Assembly (NCBI RefSeq): GCF_013133795.1
Contig: NZ_JABGBN010000001.1
Span: 372,001 to 436,000 of the forward strand
DNA: 64,000 bases
Source of the DNA: Pelistega suis
GTDB lineage: Bacteria; Pseudomonadota; Gammaproteobacteria; Burkholderiales; Burkholderiaceae_B
Reading direction: 5' to 3'
In this document: positions 1-9,680 of the stretch, piece by piece
Numbering within the stretch: position 1 is the first letter of the stretch
How the letters are laid out: every line of letters begins with the position of its first letter
The notes under the pieces: generated by a model
Told to the model about the DNA's origin: nothing
The model's input: only the letters and a program-made list of their open reading frames with translations
Databases searched by the model: none
Made by a program: the position numbers and the translations under genes

Positions 1-299
1 TATTGACTATCTTTTCCTAACAAAATATCATCCTCATAAATTGCAATATAAGGCAAATCCTCATCAATACATTTTTGCCATAGCAGGACATGGCTCATAA
101 AGCATGCCTTTTCTCCATTGCTTAAACTGTTGACGTTAGCTAAGTTTGGTACAAATTGTGTTATGGCTTTGTCAAGACCAATGCTAGGCGTGATAGCATC
201 AAAAAATTCAAAAGCAATATTATGTTTGCCGAACTCTCGATGAATATGCTCGCGGCGATGTTCGGCAGAAGTCATACTGATAACAAAATTTTTTAGCAT
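1..299 (-). CDS. Glycosyltransferase family 25 (LPS/LOS type), N-terminal part
   Basis: The first 99 codons of a minus-strand gene whose 3' end lies beyond the window edge. The protein opens MLKNFVISMTSAEHRR, has FEFFDAI near residue 35, and reaches IAIYEDDIL near residue 90. This is the usual order in GT25 enzymes: an N-terminal strand followed by HR, then an acidic EDD stretch thought to bind metal and nucleotide sugar. The family adds galactose or glucose to lipooligosaccharide cores at the inner membrane, but the acceptor cannot be told here. It follows iaaA on the same strand after about 59 bases with no visible terminator, so read-through is possible. No convincing ribosome binding site precedes the ATG at 297-299. 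Family assignment is fairly secure; specificity is unknown. Confidence 0.8.
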   Translation of the reverse strand, partial: MLKNFVISMTSAEHRREHIHREFGKHNIAFEFFDAITPSIGLDKAITQFVPNLANVNSLSNGEKACFMSHVLLWQKCIDEDLPYIAIYEDDILLGKDSQ

Positions 300-358
300 A
301 GTATCGGCACTTGTCAAATTCTGCTTAAGTAGAATACAGAAAATAAGGAAAGAGTATA

Positions 359-1309
359 TTAATCTCTGTAGATATTAACATAAGCTGGCTCATCGATATA
401 AGCATAGCCACGATACATACCTTCCGAATTAAAGGGTAAATAGACATTGCCCTGTTTATCTACAGCGATAATTCCTCCACTGCCTTGAATAGCGGGGAGT
501 TTTTCATAGATAACCTTATCACACGCTGCTTGTAGGCTAAGCCCTGCATATTCCATTAGGGCAGATACATCATAAGCGACAACTGAACGGATAAACATTT
601 CACCGTGCCCCGTACTAGATACGGCGCAGGTTTTATTATTGGCATAGCATCCTGCTCCAATAATAGGGGAGTCACCCACACGCCCCGCGACTTTATTGGT
701 CATCCCTCCAGTAGAGGTAGCAGATGCTAGATTACCATATTGGTCGAAAGCAACAGCACCCACGGTTCCCATTTTCTTGCGTTCATCTAGTGGCGCGGAT
801 GTTTTTACGTCATGATCAAGAGCCACTTTGCCTAGACCTTGCGCTGTTAATAGTTGTTGATAGCGAGCTTCTGTACTAAAGTAATTTGGTTCAACGAGTG
901 GCAGATTATGTTCTTTTGCAAAACTTTCTGCCGCTTCGCCGATGAAAAAAACGTGTTGGCTCTTTTCCATGACGGCACGAGCTGTCTGAATAGGGTTCTT
1001 GATATGCTTAACGCCAGCAATAGCACCACAAGCAAGCGTGCTACCATCCATAATTGACGCATCTAATTCATGTGTGCCTTTGTTGGTGAAGACAGCACCT
1101 TTACCAGCATTGAATAATGGATTGTCTTCAAGCATAGTAACGGCAAGCGTAACAGCATCTAATGCACTTCCTCCTTTTTTTAAACAAAGTGAACCGGCTA
1201 ATACAATTTCTTCTAAGGCATGACGATAATCATGCTCTTGCTCAGGAGTGATATGTTCTTTAGAAATGGCGCCTGCACCGCCATGAATAGCAATAACTGG
1301 TTTTTTCAT
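359..1309 (-). CDS. iaaA: Isoaspartyl peptidase / L-asparaginase (Ntn hydrolase)
   Basis: A 316-residue plant-type asparaginase that should hydrolyse beta-aspartyl dipeptides and, more weakly, L-asparagine in the cytoplasm. It opens with IAIHGGAGA, has the NPLFNAGKGAVF segment around residues 63-74 and the DASIMDG segment at about 83-89. The autocleavage site is KKMGTVGAVA, with Thr182 expected to become the N-terminal nucleophile of the beta subunit; GRVGDSPIIGAGCYA follows as in the E. coli enzyme. Length matches the family. It is the last peptidase of the importer operon, 27 bases after dppA. In E. coli iaaA also sits beside gsiABCD, which supports both assignments. Confidence 0.93.
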   Translation of the reverse strand: MKKPVIAIHGGAGAISKEHITPEQEHDYRHALEEIVLAGSLCLKKGGSALDAVTLAVTMLEDNPLFNAGKGAVFTNKGTHELDASIMDGSTLACGAIAGVKHIKNPIQTARAVMEKSQHVFFIGEAAESFAKEHNLPLVEPNYFSTEARYQQLLTAQGLGKVALDHDVKTSAPLDERKKMGTVGAVAFDQYGNLASATSTGGMTNKVAGRVGDSPIIGAGCYANNKTCAVSSTGHGEMFIRSVVAYDVSALMEYAGLSLQAACDKVIYEKLPAIQGSGGIIAVDKQGNVYLPFNSEGMYRGYAYIDEPAYVNIYRD

Positions 1310-1336
1310 TAGAAAAGTCTCATTTAATAAAGCTGT

Positions 1337-2161
1337 CTAACGCAAAGCGGCTGACATGGTAGAAAAAACATTAATTGTACGGATAACGTTTTCAATAGAG
1401 TTTTGAGTAAATTGAAGTTGAACGCCGTCCAAACGCGATGTTCCTGGAAGTAGGCAGAAAGCGTCAGCAAGGGATGGGGAGCTTGCTTGAATTGTGCATA
1501 CATAAGGTCCCTCTATCGTGAAGGGTTTGTTTTTCCCTTGGCGTAATTGATGAACAGCATGCTGCATACCTTCTTGAATAAGTGCACATGAAGCATCAAT
1601 GGTTTTACTAGCGGCACTAGTATGACCCATCGCAAATTTGGTTTGTACCCAAACAGCATAAGGGAAATAGTCTTGGTTTTCTGAGGCTAAATATTGATCA
1701 CCACTACCAAAAATAATGGGTACACCTTTTTCTCCTGCAAGTAAACCATATAGTGACGGTTCTCCGACATCTATGCCGTTCACATTAATACGTGCAAAAG
1801 CAAAGCTATTAATCGTGTGTGCTAATACGCCTTTACCTTGCGCTCGTGAGTGATGACCGACTAAGGCAATGCCATCGACCCCAAATTCTAAACCTGACAT
1901 CATGCTGTATAGTCTTGGTTTACCCGTGATTAGCGTCGCTCTATTGTCAATATTAGAGGCGATAAGATTGCGAAACATAGCATGAGAGTCATTGACAAAT
2001 ACTTCGGTTGCCCCAGCAGCAAATGCACCAGCAATGGCCGCATTTGCTTCTTGAGTCATCCAGTGGCGTGCTTTTTCATATTCATTATTACCCGGACGAA
2101 CTTGTTCGGGAGCAACAACACCTGCAACCCCTTCGATATCAGTCGAAATTAAAATTTTCAT
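1337..2161 (-). CDS. dppA: D-aminopeptidase, M55 family (DppA-like)
   Basis: A 274-residue zinc peptidase expected to release D-amino acids such as D-Ala from short peptides in the cytoplasm. The residues known from Bacillus subtilis DppA are all in place: Asp8 and Glu10 in STDIEG, His60 in NDSH, His104 in GHHSRAQ, His115 in AHTINS, and Glu134 in GEPSLYG. The gene starts 6 bases after the P1-peptidase stop, so translation is probably coupled. In Bacilli dppA likewise precedes a dipeptide ABC importer, though the order differs here. The match is close over the whole length and I see no truncation. The natural substrate in this organism is unknown. Confidence 0.92.
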   Translation of the reverse strand: MKILISTDIEGVAGVVAPEQVRPGNNEYEKARHWMTQEANAAIAGAFAAGATEVFVNDSHAMFRNLIASNIDNRATLITGKPRLYSMMSGLEFGVDGIALVGHHSRAQGKGVLAHTINSFAFARINVNGIDVGEPSLYGLLAGEKGVPIIFGSGDQYLASENQDYFPYAVWVQTKFAMGHTSAASKTIDASCALIQEGMQHAVHQLRQGKNKPFTIEGPYVCTIQASSPSLADAFCLLPGTSRLDGVQLQFTQNSIENVIRTINVFSTMSAALR

Positions 2162-2167
2162 AGTAAG

Positions 2168-3223
2168 TTATCCTATAAGTCCAAGTTGATGAAGATAGTA
2201 TTTCAATGTAGGGCAGTGATAGTTGTTTCTTCCTTTAATCTCTGTTGCATACCATAAAGCATTGATAATTGCTTGTTCGGTTGCTTCTGCAGCAGCATTA
2301 AAGAAATCATTTAATGCCGTTTCATGAATGAAGGATGGTTGGGGAATAGATTGAGATGCGTCATGAGGAATACGATTTGTGGTTGAAAAGGCGACGGCAA
2401 TATCACCACTACCATGCCCGTAGTTTGAGCCTGTTCTGGCAAGACCGGCAGCAGCACGCATACTTAAGCGCTTTAATTGCCGAGCGTCTAATGGCGCATC
2501 TGTAGCAAGAATAATAATGATAGAACCTTTATCCGTATGTGCTTCGACTTGTCGTAGGGCTTCAATTTTTTGACCAATCGCATGCCCTTGAATATGTAAG
2601 TAGGGTAATGCACCAAAATTAGAGAGTACAAGAGCGCCGATGAGATAGTCCTTTTTAAATGTAACATAGCGAGAGGCAGTTCCTATCCCTCCTTTTAGTC
2701 CAAAGCTACGCATTCCTCTGCCAGCACCCACAGAGCCTTGTTCAATATGAGTTTGCTGACAATTACAGGCTTCTGTGTAGTGAGACTCTTGAATTGCCAG
2801 TGCTTGAATATCATTTAAGACACCGTCATTACATTCCAGCACTAAAGGATTCACGGTTGACCATTCTCTCCCTATTTGAGGGTGTTGAGTAAAGGCTTGT
2901 CTAATTTGTGCTTGTGCGAGAATAGGAACCGCAAAGGTATTGCTTAGTGCAATAGGTGTTTCAATAGTCCCTAACTCTTCTAATTGAATCAGACCAATGC
3001 TTTTTCCAAAGCCATTAATGACTGATGCACCTGCAGCCACTTTATTTAAAAATAAATCCTGTTGATGAGGATAGATAACCGTAACCCCTGTTTGGATGTC
3101 ACCTTGATTGAGCGTTACCTGACCTACAGTAATGCCTGCTACATCACTGAGGCGGTTATGTGGTCCTTCTGGAAGAATTCCCACTTTTGGGGGAATATGT
3201 TCGCTAAAAAGAATTTTATTCAT
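2168..3223 (-). CDS. P1 family (S58, DmpA-type) aminopeptidase
   Basis: A 351-residue member of the DmpA/BapA family, self-cleaving N-terminal-nucleophile-like aminopeptidases that act on D-amino-acid or beta-amino-acid N termini. The protein begins with the family pattern GPHNRLSDVAGITVG (residues 20-34). It has LVLECNDGVLND at about 127-138 and the AGRGMRSFGLKGGIGTASR segment at 167-185. The predicted autocleavage site is Gly233-Ser234 in DKGSIIIILATDAPL, with Ser234 as nucleophile. No signal peptide is seen, so it should act in the cytoplasm. It lies 6 bases after gsiD and 6 before dppA. Whether it prefers D- or beta-residues cannot be read from the sequence. Confidence 0.9.
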   Translation of the reverse strand: MNKILFSEHIPPKVGILPEGPHNRLSDVAGITVGQVTLNQGDIQTGVTVIYPHQQDLFLNKVAAGASVINGFGKSIGLIQLEELGTIETPIALSNTFAVPILAQAQIRQAFTQHPQIGREWSTVNPLVLECNDGVLNDIQALAIQESHYTEACNCQQTHIEQGSVGAGRGMRSFGLKGGIGTASRYVTFKKDYLIGALVLSNFGALPYLHIQGHAIGQKIEALRQVEAHTDKGSIIIILATDAPLDARQLKRLSMRAAAGLARTGSNYGHGSGDIAVAFSTTNRIPHDASQSIPQPSFIHETALNDFFNAAAEATEQAIINALWYATEIKGRNNYHCPTLKYYLHQLGLIG

Positions 3224-3229
3224 AGCTTG

Positions 3230-4117
3230 TTATTGTTTGAGTTTTGGATCCAGAGCATCGCGTAAGCCATCACCTAATAGGTTGAAGGCTAAAACAGTAA
3301 AGAAAATAGCCAATGCAGGGAAAAGAGCAATATGCGGTGCTAAAGCAATATCTGCACGAGCCTCATTGAGCATGGCGCCCCATTCTGGGGTTGGTGGTTG
3401 AGCACCCAAGCCAATAAAAGAGAGTGAAGCCGCAGTAATAATTGAAGTGCCGATACGCATGGTGCCATAGACGACAATTGGTGAAATAGTCCCTGGCAGA
3501 ATATGCTTAAAAATAATTGAAAAATCAGAGGCGCCTAGACTACGAGCTGCCTCTACATAGGTCATATTTTTGAGTGCAAGCGTATTGCCACGAACTAATC
3601 GTGCAAAAGCGGGAATACTAAAGACAGCCACAGCAATAATGACATTAATCATACTTGGCCCAAGAACAGCAATAACACCGATAGCTAATAGAATACCTGG
3701 AAATGCTAAGAGAACATCAGAAATACGCATAACTAGGCGATCGGTCCATCCTTCATAGTAACCGGCTAATAAGCCAAGAATGGTCCCAACTGCTGCACCA
3801 AGAGCGACTGAAATAAACCCCGCAGCAAGAGAAATGCGAGTTCCCATAATAATACGACTAAAGATATCGCGACCTAATGAGTCCACACCCATCCAGTGTA
3901 GTGTAGATGGACCTTCATTGATACGGTCATAATCAAAGAAATTCTCTGGATCAAAGGGTACCAGCCATGGTGCAAAAATAGCAATAAGGACAAGAAGTAG
4001 CACAAATGCACCTGCCCACATAGCCAAGGTTTGTTTTTTAAACTTACGGATAAACTCGCTGAGAGGTGTGCGAATTTCGGTAGTAGAATGTTGGAGAGTA
4101 TTGGCAGAATTAGACAT
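3230..4117 (-). CDS. gsiD: Peptide/glutathione ABC importer permease (GsiD/DppC type)
   Basis: A 295-residue inner-membrane permease of the dipeptide/oligopeptide/nickel class. It has the N-terminal segment typical of DppC-like subunits: a cytoplasmic tail, then a membrane helix at about residues 33-52 ending in [11 protein letters not shown]. Further helices follow, with the EAA loop [22 protein letters not shown] at about residues 184-205 that docks on the ATPase. The C terminus [14 protein letters not shown] is characteristic. It starts 11 bases after gsiC and forms the heterodimeric channel with it. I use the Gsi name because of the linked iaaA and the overall order; a DppC or other peptide-importer role is equally possible from sequence alone. 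Confidence 0.88.
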   Translation of the reverse strand: MSNSANTLQHSTTEIRTPLSEFIRKFKKQTLAMWAGAFVLLLVLIAIFAPWLVPFDPENFFDYDRINEGPSTLHWMGVDSLGRDIFSRIIMGTRISLAAGFISVALGAAVGTILGLLAGYYEGWTDRLVMRISDVLLAFPGILLAIGVIAVLGPSMINVIIAVAVFSIPAFARLVRGNTLALKNMTYVEAARSLGASDFSIIFKHILPGTISPIVVYGTMRIGTSIITAASLSFIGLGAQPPTPEWGAMLNEARADIALAPHIALFPALAIFFTVLAFNLLGDGLRDALDPKLKQ

Positions 4118-4128
4118 AAGAAACCCTT

Positions 4129-5049
4129 TTATTTATAGCGGATTGTTGGGTTAATAGCGCCATATAAAATATCAACGATAAGGTTAATGACGATAAACTC
4201 TAGAGAGAATAATAAAACGAGCCCTTGAATAACAGGGTAATCACGAGCATTGACGGCATCTACTAGTAATGAACCCATACCTGGCCAAGCAAATACAGTT
4301 TCTACGACAATTGATCCACCTAAGAGGAAACCAAATTGCAGTCCCATCATGGTTACAACAGGAATTAGTGCATTTCGTAGGCTATGTTTAATAATAACGA
4401 TATATTCACTTAGACCTTTGGCACGAGCCGTGCGGACGAAATCTTCATTAATCACTTCGACAAACGAAGCTCGGGTAAAGCGAGCCATAACGGCAGCTAC
4501 AGCGGCACCTAAGGTGAGAGAGGGTAATATATAGTGTTTCCAACTATCTGCACCGATAGAAGGTAACCAACCTAAGTCAACGGCAAAAAATTGGATAAGA
4601 ATCATCCCTAACGCAAATGAAGGGAAGGAAATACCTGAGACAGCGAGGGTCATAAATAGGCGGTCAGGCCAACGGTTACGCCATACGGCTGAGACAACAC
4701 CGATAATCAAACCAAAGAATACAGACCATAACATACTCGTGATGGTCAGTAGCATAGTAGGCATAAAGCGAGCTGCAATCTCGTCTAGAACGGCTCTTTT
4801 GGTGCGAAGAGAAGTGCCTAAATCACCTTGCAATAAATTGCTAATATAGTGGAAAAATTGTTCGTGTAAGGGTAAATGTAAGCCTAAGCTTTGACGAACA
4901 AGCTCAACGGTTTCTGCATCTGCTTCAGGACCTGCGGCAAGAATAGCTGGATCACCGGGAAGTAAATGTACAAATAAAAATACAACTACGCTGATGATAA
5001 AAAGCGTTGGTAGTATCCCTAGAATTCTTTTTATTAAATAAGATAGCAT
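4129..5049 (-). CDS. gsiC: Peptide/glutathione ABC importer permease (GsiC/DppB type)
   Basis: A 306-residue permease of the DppB/GsiC class, partner of GsiD. The first helix is [20 protein letters not shown], cut short here because it continues, followed by the periplasmic HLLPGDPA motif near residues 29-36 found in this subunit class. The EAA loop is at about residues 207-228 ([11 protein letters not shown]... NALIP), followed by [10 protein letters not shown] and a C terminus ending DPTIRYK-like as NPTIRYK. A 114-base gap with a strong hairpin separates it from gsiB upstream, so it may be expressed at a lower level than the binding protein. Family is certain; substrate is inferred from context. 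Confidence 0.88.
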   Translation of the reverse strand: MLSYLIKRILGILPTLFIISVVVFLFVHLLPGDPAILAAGPEADAETVELVRQSLGLHLPLHEQFFHYISNLLQGDLGTSLRTKRAVLDEIAARFMPTMLLTITSMLWSVFFGLIIGVVSAVWRNRWPDRLFMTLAVSGISFPSFALGMILIQFFAVDLGWLPSIGADSWKHYILPSLTLGAAVAAVMARFTRASFVEVINEDFVRTARAKGLSEYIVIIKHSLRNALIPVVTMMGLQFGFLLGGSIVVETVFAWPGMGSLLVDAVNARDYPVIQGLVLLFSLEFIVINLIVDILYGAINPTIRYK

Positions 5050-5092
5050 TTCGTTTGTCTTTTAAGCGTTGGCAAGTAAGTCTTAAAAATTT

Positions 5093-5127
5093 GATTACCC
5101 TCACCCTCATTTTTGGTGAGGGTAATC
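5093..5127 (-). terminator. Intercistronic hairpin between gsiB and gsiC
   Basis: A perfect 13-base inverted repeat (5093-5105 with 5115-5127, nine-base loop) lies in the only sizeable gap of the importer operon. On the minus strand it is followed after a few bases by a run of T. It could act as a partial terminator or as an mRNA stabiliser protecting the gsiB message, the usual way to make more binding protein than permease. Which of the two cannot be told from sequence. Confidence 0.7.
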
Positions 5128-5163
5128 GGATTGCTATAAAGCAATAACTAACTATAAGACTGA

Positions 5164-6714
5164 TTAGTCTTTAAGTGTCGCCGTTTTGAAGTAGAGAGAA
5201 CCGTCAGGCATAACAGTAATGCCTTCTAGGTTTTTACTACGAGCAGAAACGGTTTTATTCACATTTAAGAATACCCAAGGAGCATCCGCCCAAATTTGTT
5301 TTTGGGCTTCTGCATATAATTTGGCTTTTTCTTCCTTGTTGGTTGTGCGTAAAGCTGCGGCTAAGTTAGCATCAACCTTTTCATTTTTGTAGTACGCTGT
5401 GTTGTTAAATACTGGAGGCCATGCATCACCAGCTAAAAGAGGACTTAAAGCCCAGTTTGCTTCACCTGTAGAGGCAGACCAACCAGAGTAGTACATACGA
5501 ACCTGAGCGTCTTTTGGATCTTTGACTGTTTGAACGCGTTGGACACGTTGACCTGCCTCAAGATTTTCTACGCTAACTTTAATACCGACTTGACGAAGTT
5601 GTTGTTGTAAGAATTGAACAGCTTTGATAGATGTACCGTCGTTATAAGCTCCCCACAATGTTGATTCAAAACCGTTTGGATAGCCAGCCTCAGCCAAAAG
5701 CTCTTTGGCTTTTTGTGGGTTGTATGGCCATGGGTCAAATTGAACAGAGTATTCCACTTGGTTCGGAACAACACCTGTTGCTACATCCGCATAACCATTG
5801 AAGGCAACTTTAATCATCGCTTCTTTATTGATAGCATAGTTAATCGCTTGACGTACTTTTGGATTGTCAAATGGCTTAACTAGGGTGTTCATAGAGATGT
5901 AGCGTAAGATAATAGATGGTGCAACAATAACGTCAATTTTGTCGTTCTTTTTGAGTACTTCAATTTGCTCATTAGGAACAGGATAAATAAACTGTGCTTC
6001 ACCTGTTTGTAGTACCGCAGCACGTGTATTATTATCGGTTACGATACGGAATGTAATTGAATCAACTTGAGCTTGTTGATCTTTATTCCAATAAGTATCA
6101 AACTTTTTCATTGAAACGGCTTGTGCTGGATCCCAATGACCAAATACAAAACGACCTGTGCCTACTGGGTTTAAATTGATATCTTTACCATATTTGGCGA
6201 GCGCTGTGGGTGAAATAATCATTGCAGACGGATGAGCAAGATTATTAATAAAAGCAGAGAAAGGTGCTTTTAAGGTGATTTTGACTGTGTGTGCGTCTAA
6301 TGCTTCTATTTTTTCGATATCTTTGAATTGATTAAAGCGTGCGAGTGCGTTATTACGATCAAGAACGCGCTCAAAGTTATATTTGACGGCTTCGGCATTA
6401 AAGTCTGTACCGTCATGGAATTTTACCCCTTCACGTAATTTAAATGTGTATACCAAACCATCTTCGCTTACTTCGTAGCTAGTTGCTAAAACAGGTTTAA
6501 TGTTAAGTGCTGTGTCAAACTCGAATAGACCTTCATACCAGCCTTTGCCGAGTGCTTGGCTAATCGTTGAATTCGTATTGTATGGGTCAAGGGAGTCGAT
6601 GCTTTGAGAAATGACAGCAACGACATTTTTTTCTGCCATTGCAGGTGTAGCAAAGCCTAGACTCGCCATCAGCGCAGACATTAATACTGTGTTTTTAAAG
6701 AAAGAAGTTTTCAT
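5164..6714 (-). CDS. gsiB: Periplasmic peptide/glutathione-binding protein (SBP family 5)
   Basis: A 516-residue substrate-binding protein that should capture peptides in the periplasm and hand them to GsiCD. A classical signal peptide is visible: KTSFFKN, a hydrophobic core, then cleavage after ATPAMA at about residue 27. The mature part begins with ISQSIDSLDPYNT, and the cluster-C signature lies at about residues 87-115 (GLVYTFKLREGVKFHDGT). Length and layout match GsiB, DppA and OppA relatives (E. coli GsiB is about 512 residues). It lies 27 bases after gsiA. The ligand is inferred from the neighbours: a glutathione or short-peptide importer is likely, but peptides with unusual linkages are an open possibility given the three peptidases downstream. 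Confidence 0.9.
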   Translation of the reverse strand: MKTSFFKNTVLMSALMASLGFATPAMAEKNVVAVISQSIDSLDPYNTNSTISQALGKGWYEGLFEFDTALNIKPVLATSYEVSEDGLVYTFKLREGVKFHDGTDFNAEAVKYNFERVLDRNNALARFNQFKDIEKIEALDAHTVKITLKAPFSAFINNLAHPSAMIISPTALAKYGKDINLNPVGTGRFVFGHWDPAQAVSMKKFDTYWNKDQQAQVDSITFRIVTDNNTRAAVLQTGEAQFIYPVPNEQIEVLKKNDKIDVIVAPSIILRYISMNTLVKPFDNPKVRQAINYAINKEAMIKVAFNGYADVATGVVPNQVEYSVQFDPWPYNPQKAKELLAEAGYPNGFESTLWGAYNDGTSIKAVQFLQQQLRQVGIKVSVENLEAGQRVQRVQTVKDPKDAQVRMYYSGWSASTGEANWALSPLLAGDAWPPVFNNTAYYKNEKVDANLAAALRTTNKEEKAKLYAEAQKQIWADAPWVFLNVNKTVSARSKNLEGITVMPDGSLYFKTATLKD

Positions 6715-6741
6715 ATAGACTCCTAAAAAGTACCGCAGGGA

Positions 6742-8619
6742 TTAACGATAAATACCGATTGGGTGACGAGCCACAAAGTGATCTTCTCCAACCTGTACAA
6801 GGGGTTCAACAAGAGGTTCATCTCCTAGTTTACGAATAGGACTAGGAATCTCTCCTGTTAAAAGTTGTTTTTCTAAGTGTTTGCGACTTGGGTCAGCGAT
6901 AGGGACTGCATCCATGAGTTTTCGTGTATAAGGATGTTGAGGGTTTTCAAAAATAGCTTGACGTGAACCCATCTCAACAATCTGACCTAAGTACATGACA
7001 GCAATACGATGGCTAATGCGCTCAACGACTGCCATATCATGCGAAATAAAAATATATGAAATACCAAACTCTTGCTGTAAATCCATTAATAAATTAACGA
7101 TTTGGGCTTGAATGGATACGTCAAGTGCAGAGACAGACTCATCAGCAATGACTACTTTAGGGTTGAGCGCTAAGGCGCGAGCAATACAAATGCGCTGACG
7201 CTGCCCTCCTGAGAATTCGTGAGGGTAGCGTTGTGCCATATCGGCGGATAATCCCACTTTTTCCAATAACCAAGCAACGCGCGAATGAGCTTCTTCTTTA
7301 GCGCAAATTTGGTGTATCAGCAATGGCTCCATGATAGAGTAGCCAATAGTTTGGCGAGGGTCTAGTGAAGCATAAGGGTCTTGGAAAATAAATTGAATAT
7401 CACGACGAATTTTTTGCATCTCGCGAGTATTAAGCTTTGTGATATCTTGTCCTTTAAAGAGGATTTCACCCCCTTGCGCTTGGATAAGTTTGAGAAGAGT
7501 ACGTCCTGTGGTGGATTTGCCACAGCCAGACTCTCCGACAATAGCTAAGGTTTCTTTAGGGTAAAGGTCAAAATTTACTTTTTCAACAGCATGTACGCGT
7601 TTTTGTACTCGCCCTAAGAATCCACCAGTAATATCAAATCGAGTGATTAAATTCTTCACTTGTAAAATAGGGCCAGAATCATAATCAGGGGCAAGAGGTT
7701 CATATACTTTAGTGTTTTTATTGATGCTATCTTCTTGCATAGTGAGTAAGTCAAAACGTTCTGGTAATGCTTTGCCACTCATTGCACCGAGACGAGGTAC
7801 TGCTGATAAGAGAGCTTTTGTATAAGGATGTTGTGGGGAGTCAAAGATTTTTTGCGATACGTCTTCTTCTACTTTATTGCCTTTATACATCACTAAAACA
7901 CGGTCGGCAACCTCTGCTACTACACCCATATCGTGAGTGATGAAAATGACCCCCATATTCATTTCTTTTTGTAGCTCTCTAATGAGTTGTAAGATTTGTG
8001 CCTGAATCGTAACGTCTAGGGCTGTGGTTGGCTCATCTGCGATGAGGAGTGAGGGTTTACATGCTAAACCCATGGCAATCATGACGCGTTGACGCATGCC
8101 TCCTGAGAGCTGATGAGGGTAGCGTGTGAGCACATTTTTTGCTTCTGGGATACGTACTTGATCAAGCATGCGTAGGGCCTCTGCCATGGCTTGGGATGCA
8201 TTAAGACCTTGATGCAGACGAATTGACTCCGCAATTTGTTCACCGACGGTAAAAACAGGGTTTAATGATGTCATCGGCTCTTGGAAAATCATGGCCATAT
8301 CGGCACCGCGAATGGCGCGCAGTTGTTTTTTATCTAACTCAGCTAAATCAACAGTTTGTTGGCGGCGACCAGTAAATAACATTTTTCCTTGAGTAATCGT
8401 GCCACCTCCATTTTCTACTAGTCGCATTAAGGATAAAGAGGTAACAGATTTACCAGAACCAGACTCACCAACGATAGCGAGTGTTTCACCTTGAGCAACA
8501 GTAAAGGATAAATCTTTGACTGCATGCACCGTTCTTTCTGAGCTAATGAAATCAACACTAAGATTTCGAACGTCTAAAACTGTTTTGTGAGTAGCATTCA
8601 TAGGGAGAGGTATTTTCAT
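6742..8619 (-). CDS. gsiA: Dual ABC ATPase of the peptide/glutathione importer (GsiA)
   Basis: A 625-residue protein with two complete ABC domains in tandem, the GsiA arrangement rather than the separate DppD/DppF pair. Each half shows Walker A (GESGSGKS and GESGCGKS), the signature (LSGGMRQR and FSGGQRQR), Walker B ending in ADEP or ADES, and the H-loop (ITHD, ISHD). Each half ends with the oligopeptide-transporter C-terminal [12 protein letters not shown] or [12 protein letters not shown] segment. I chose the ATG at 8617-8619, one base after the rpiR stop. Another in-frame ATG at 8599-8601 would begin MNATHKTV and fits relatives about equally well; neither has a clear ribosome binding site, so translation is probably coupled to rpiR. 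It powers import through GsiCD. Confidence 0.92.
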   Translation of the reverse strand: MKIPLPMNATHKTVLDVRNLSVDFISSERTVHAVKDLSFTVAQGETLAIVGESGSGKSVTSLSLMRLVENGGGTITQGKMLFTGRRQQTVDLAELDKKQLRAIRGADMAMIFQEPMTSLNPVFTVGEQIAESIRLHQGLNASQAMAEALRMLDQVRIPEAKNVLTRYPHQLSGGMRQRVMIAMGLACKPSLLIADEPTTALDVTIQAQILQLIRELQKEMNMGVIFITHDMGVVAEVADRVLVMYKGNKVEEDVSQKIFDSPQHPYTKALLSAVPRLGAMSGKALPERFDLLTMQEDSINKNTKVYEPLAPDYDSGPILQVKNLITRFDITGGFLGRVQKRVHAVEKVNFDLYPKETLAIVGESGCGKSTTGRTLLKLIQAQGGEILFKGQDITKLNTREMQKIRRDIQFIFQDPYASLDPRQTIGYSIMEPLLIHQICAKEEAHSRVAWLLEKVGLSADMAQRYPHEFSGGQRQRICIARALALNPKVVIADESVSALDVSIQAQIVNLLMDLQQEFGISYIFISHDMAVVERISHRIAVMYLGQIVEMGSRQAIFENPQHPYTRKLMDAVPIADPSRKHLEKQLLTGEIPSPIRKLGDEPLVEPLVQVGEDHFVARHPIGIYR

Positions 8620-8620
8620 A

Positions 8621-9490
8621 TTAAGGTGAGTTAGGACTAACAAGCCAAGGAGTGAGTGTTTGTGCCATTTCTGTGGCTAATTCCACTGCGTGATTAGAAC
8701 TGTAATCAATTCCTGCCATTAGTGCCTCAATTAACGCTAGAGTACTAGCTTCGCTGTTCTGACCAAATTGTGTTCCACTTTTCGCGTAGAGTACGCAGTG
8801 TGCAATGGGTGCGATAGGTGCGGTTAATTTATCGGTAAGGGCTAGGACTTGTGCTCCTTTTTGTATTGCATTGCGAGCAAGCTGTATAGTGTCTAGTAGA
8901 TAGCGTGGAAAAGAAATAGCGATGATGAGATCTTTTTCATCTACAAAAGTTAAACGGCGTGCTGCTTCCGCGATGCCTCCTGGACTACTTAGCGATAACA
9001 CCATATCTTTGTATGGAAAAAGACGTCTTTCCATAATGCCACTGAGATAGGCACTTGAACCAAAACCAAGAATGAATATACGTTTAGCGCCTAGAATCAT
9101 TTGAACAGCTTTTTCACAACTTTCTTGGTTGAGGTTGTGGCGAGTCACTGATAGATTTTTTTCTGTTTCAAGTAGTGCATTGGTGAATACTTCTTGGATA
9201 CTATTGCTTGTTCTTTGTCCGTCTTTTAGACGGTGTACAGAATCTAAAACACTTTCAAAACCTTTGATAAGGTCTTGACGAAAAGGGGCATAACCACTAT
9301 AACCCAATGCTTTAGCAAAACGATTGGCACTTGCTGTGGAAGTGCCTACTGCAGTAGCAAATTCCTCAATGGAGTATAAGGCCACTTTAAATGGATAATT
9401 GAGAACAAAAGCCGCTATTTTTTGTTGAGGTTGAGTCAACGTAGGCGTAATTTTGACAAGTTTTTGAGTAAAGCTTGTTTCAATTGTCAT
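8621..9490 (-). CDS. RpiR/MurR-family transcriptional regulator
   Basis: A 289-residue regulator with an N-terminal helix-turn-helix (around residues 30-65, including [20 protein letters not shown]) and a C-terminal SIS domain (from about residue 115, with [14 protein letters not shown] and DLIIAISF). RpiR-type proteins bind phosphorylated sugars or amino sugars in the SIS domain and switch catabolic operons. I chose the ATG at 9488-9490 because AGAGAAAG lies just upstream; an upstream TTG at 9526 is possible but has no such site. It is the first gene of the importer-peptidase unit and abuts gsiA, so it probably controls its own operon. A SIS-domain regulator on a peptide operon suggests a muropeptide-like or sugar-linked inducer, but that is inference. 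Confidence 0.85.
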   Translation of the reverse strand: MTIETSFTQKLVKITPTLTQPQQKIAAFVLNYPFKVALYSIEEFATAVGTSTASANRFAKALGYSGYAPFRQDLIKGFESVLDSVHRLKDGQRTSNSIQEVFTNALLETEKNLSVTRHNLNQESCEKAVQMILGAKRIFILGFGSSAYLSGIMERRLFPYKDMVLSLSSPGGIAEAARRLTFVDEKDLIIAISFPRYLLDTIQLARNAIQKGAQVLALTDKLTAPIAPIAHCVLYAKSGTQFGQNSEASTLALIEALMAGIDYSSNHAVELATEMAQTLTPWLVSPNSP

Positions 9491-9609
9491 GACTTTCTCT
9501 AATGAGATGAATAAAAATTTACACAAATATTAAATTGTGAAAGTTTATTTACATATTAGGGATAATACTGATTTGTGCGTAGACTGTAAAGAAGGGGGAG
9601 GATAAATGT
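9491..9609 (-). promoter_or_regulatory. Likely promoter/operator region of the rpiR-gsi operon
   Basis: The stretch between the rpiR start and the terminator of the gene on its far side must hold the operon promoter. It is very AT-rich. An imperfect inverted repeat of TTTACACAA (9518-9526) with TTGTGAAAG (9535-9543) is a possible operator. I see no unambiguous -35/-10 pair. The assignment rests mainly on position. Confidence 0.4.
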
Positions 9610-9641
9610 AAAAAAGCCCCACTTTGGTGCAAGTGGGGCTT
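9610..9641 (-). terminator. Rho-independent terminator of the YidB-OmpA gene
   Basis: A perfect 11-base stem (AAGCCCCACTT, 9614-9624, with 9631-9641), a six-base loop and, on the minus strand, a run of six T (9610-9615). It lies 40 bases after the stop of the gene ending at 9681. Confidence 0.92.
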
Positions 9642-9680
9642 GGTACGATAAGCTTATTGTTTAGCGATTATAAGCCAATC

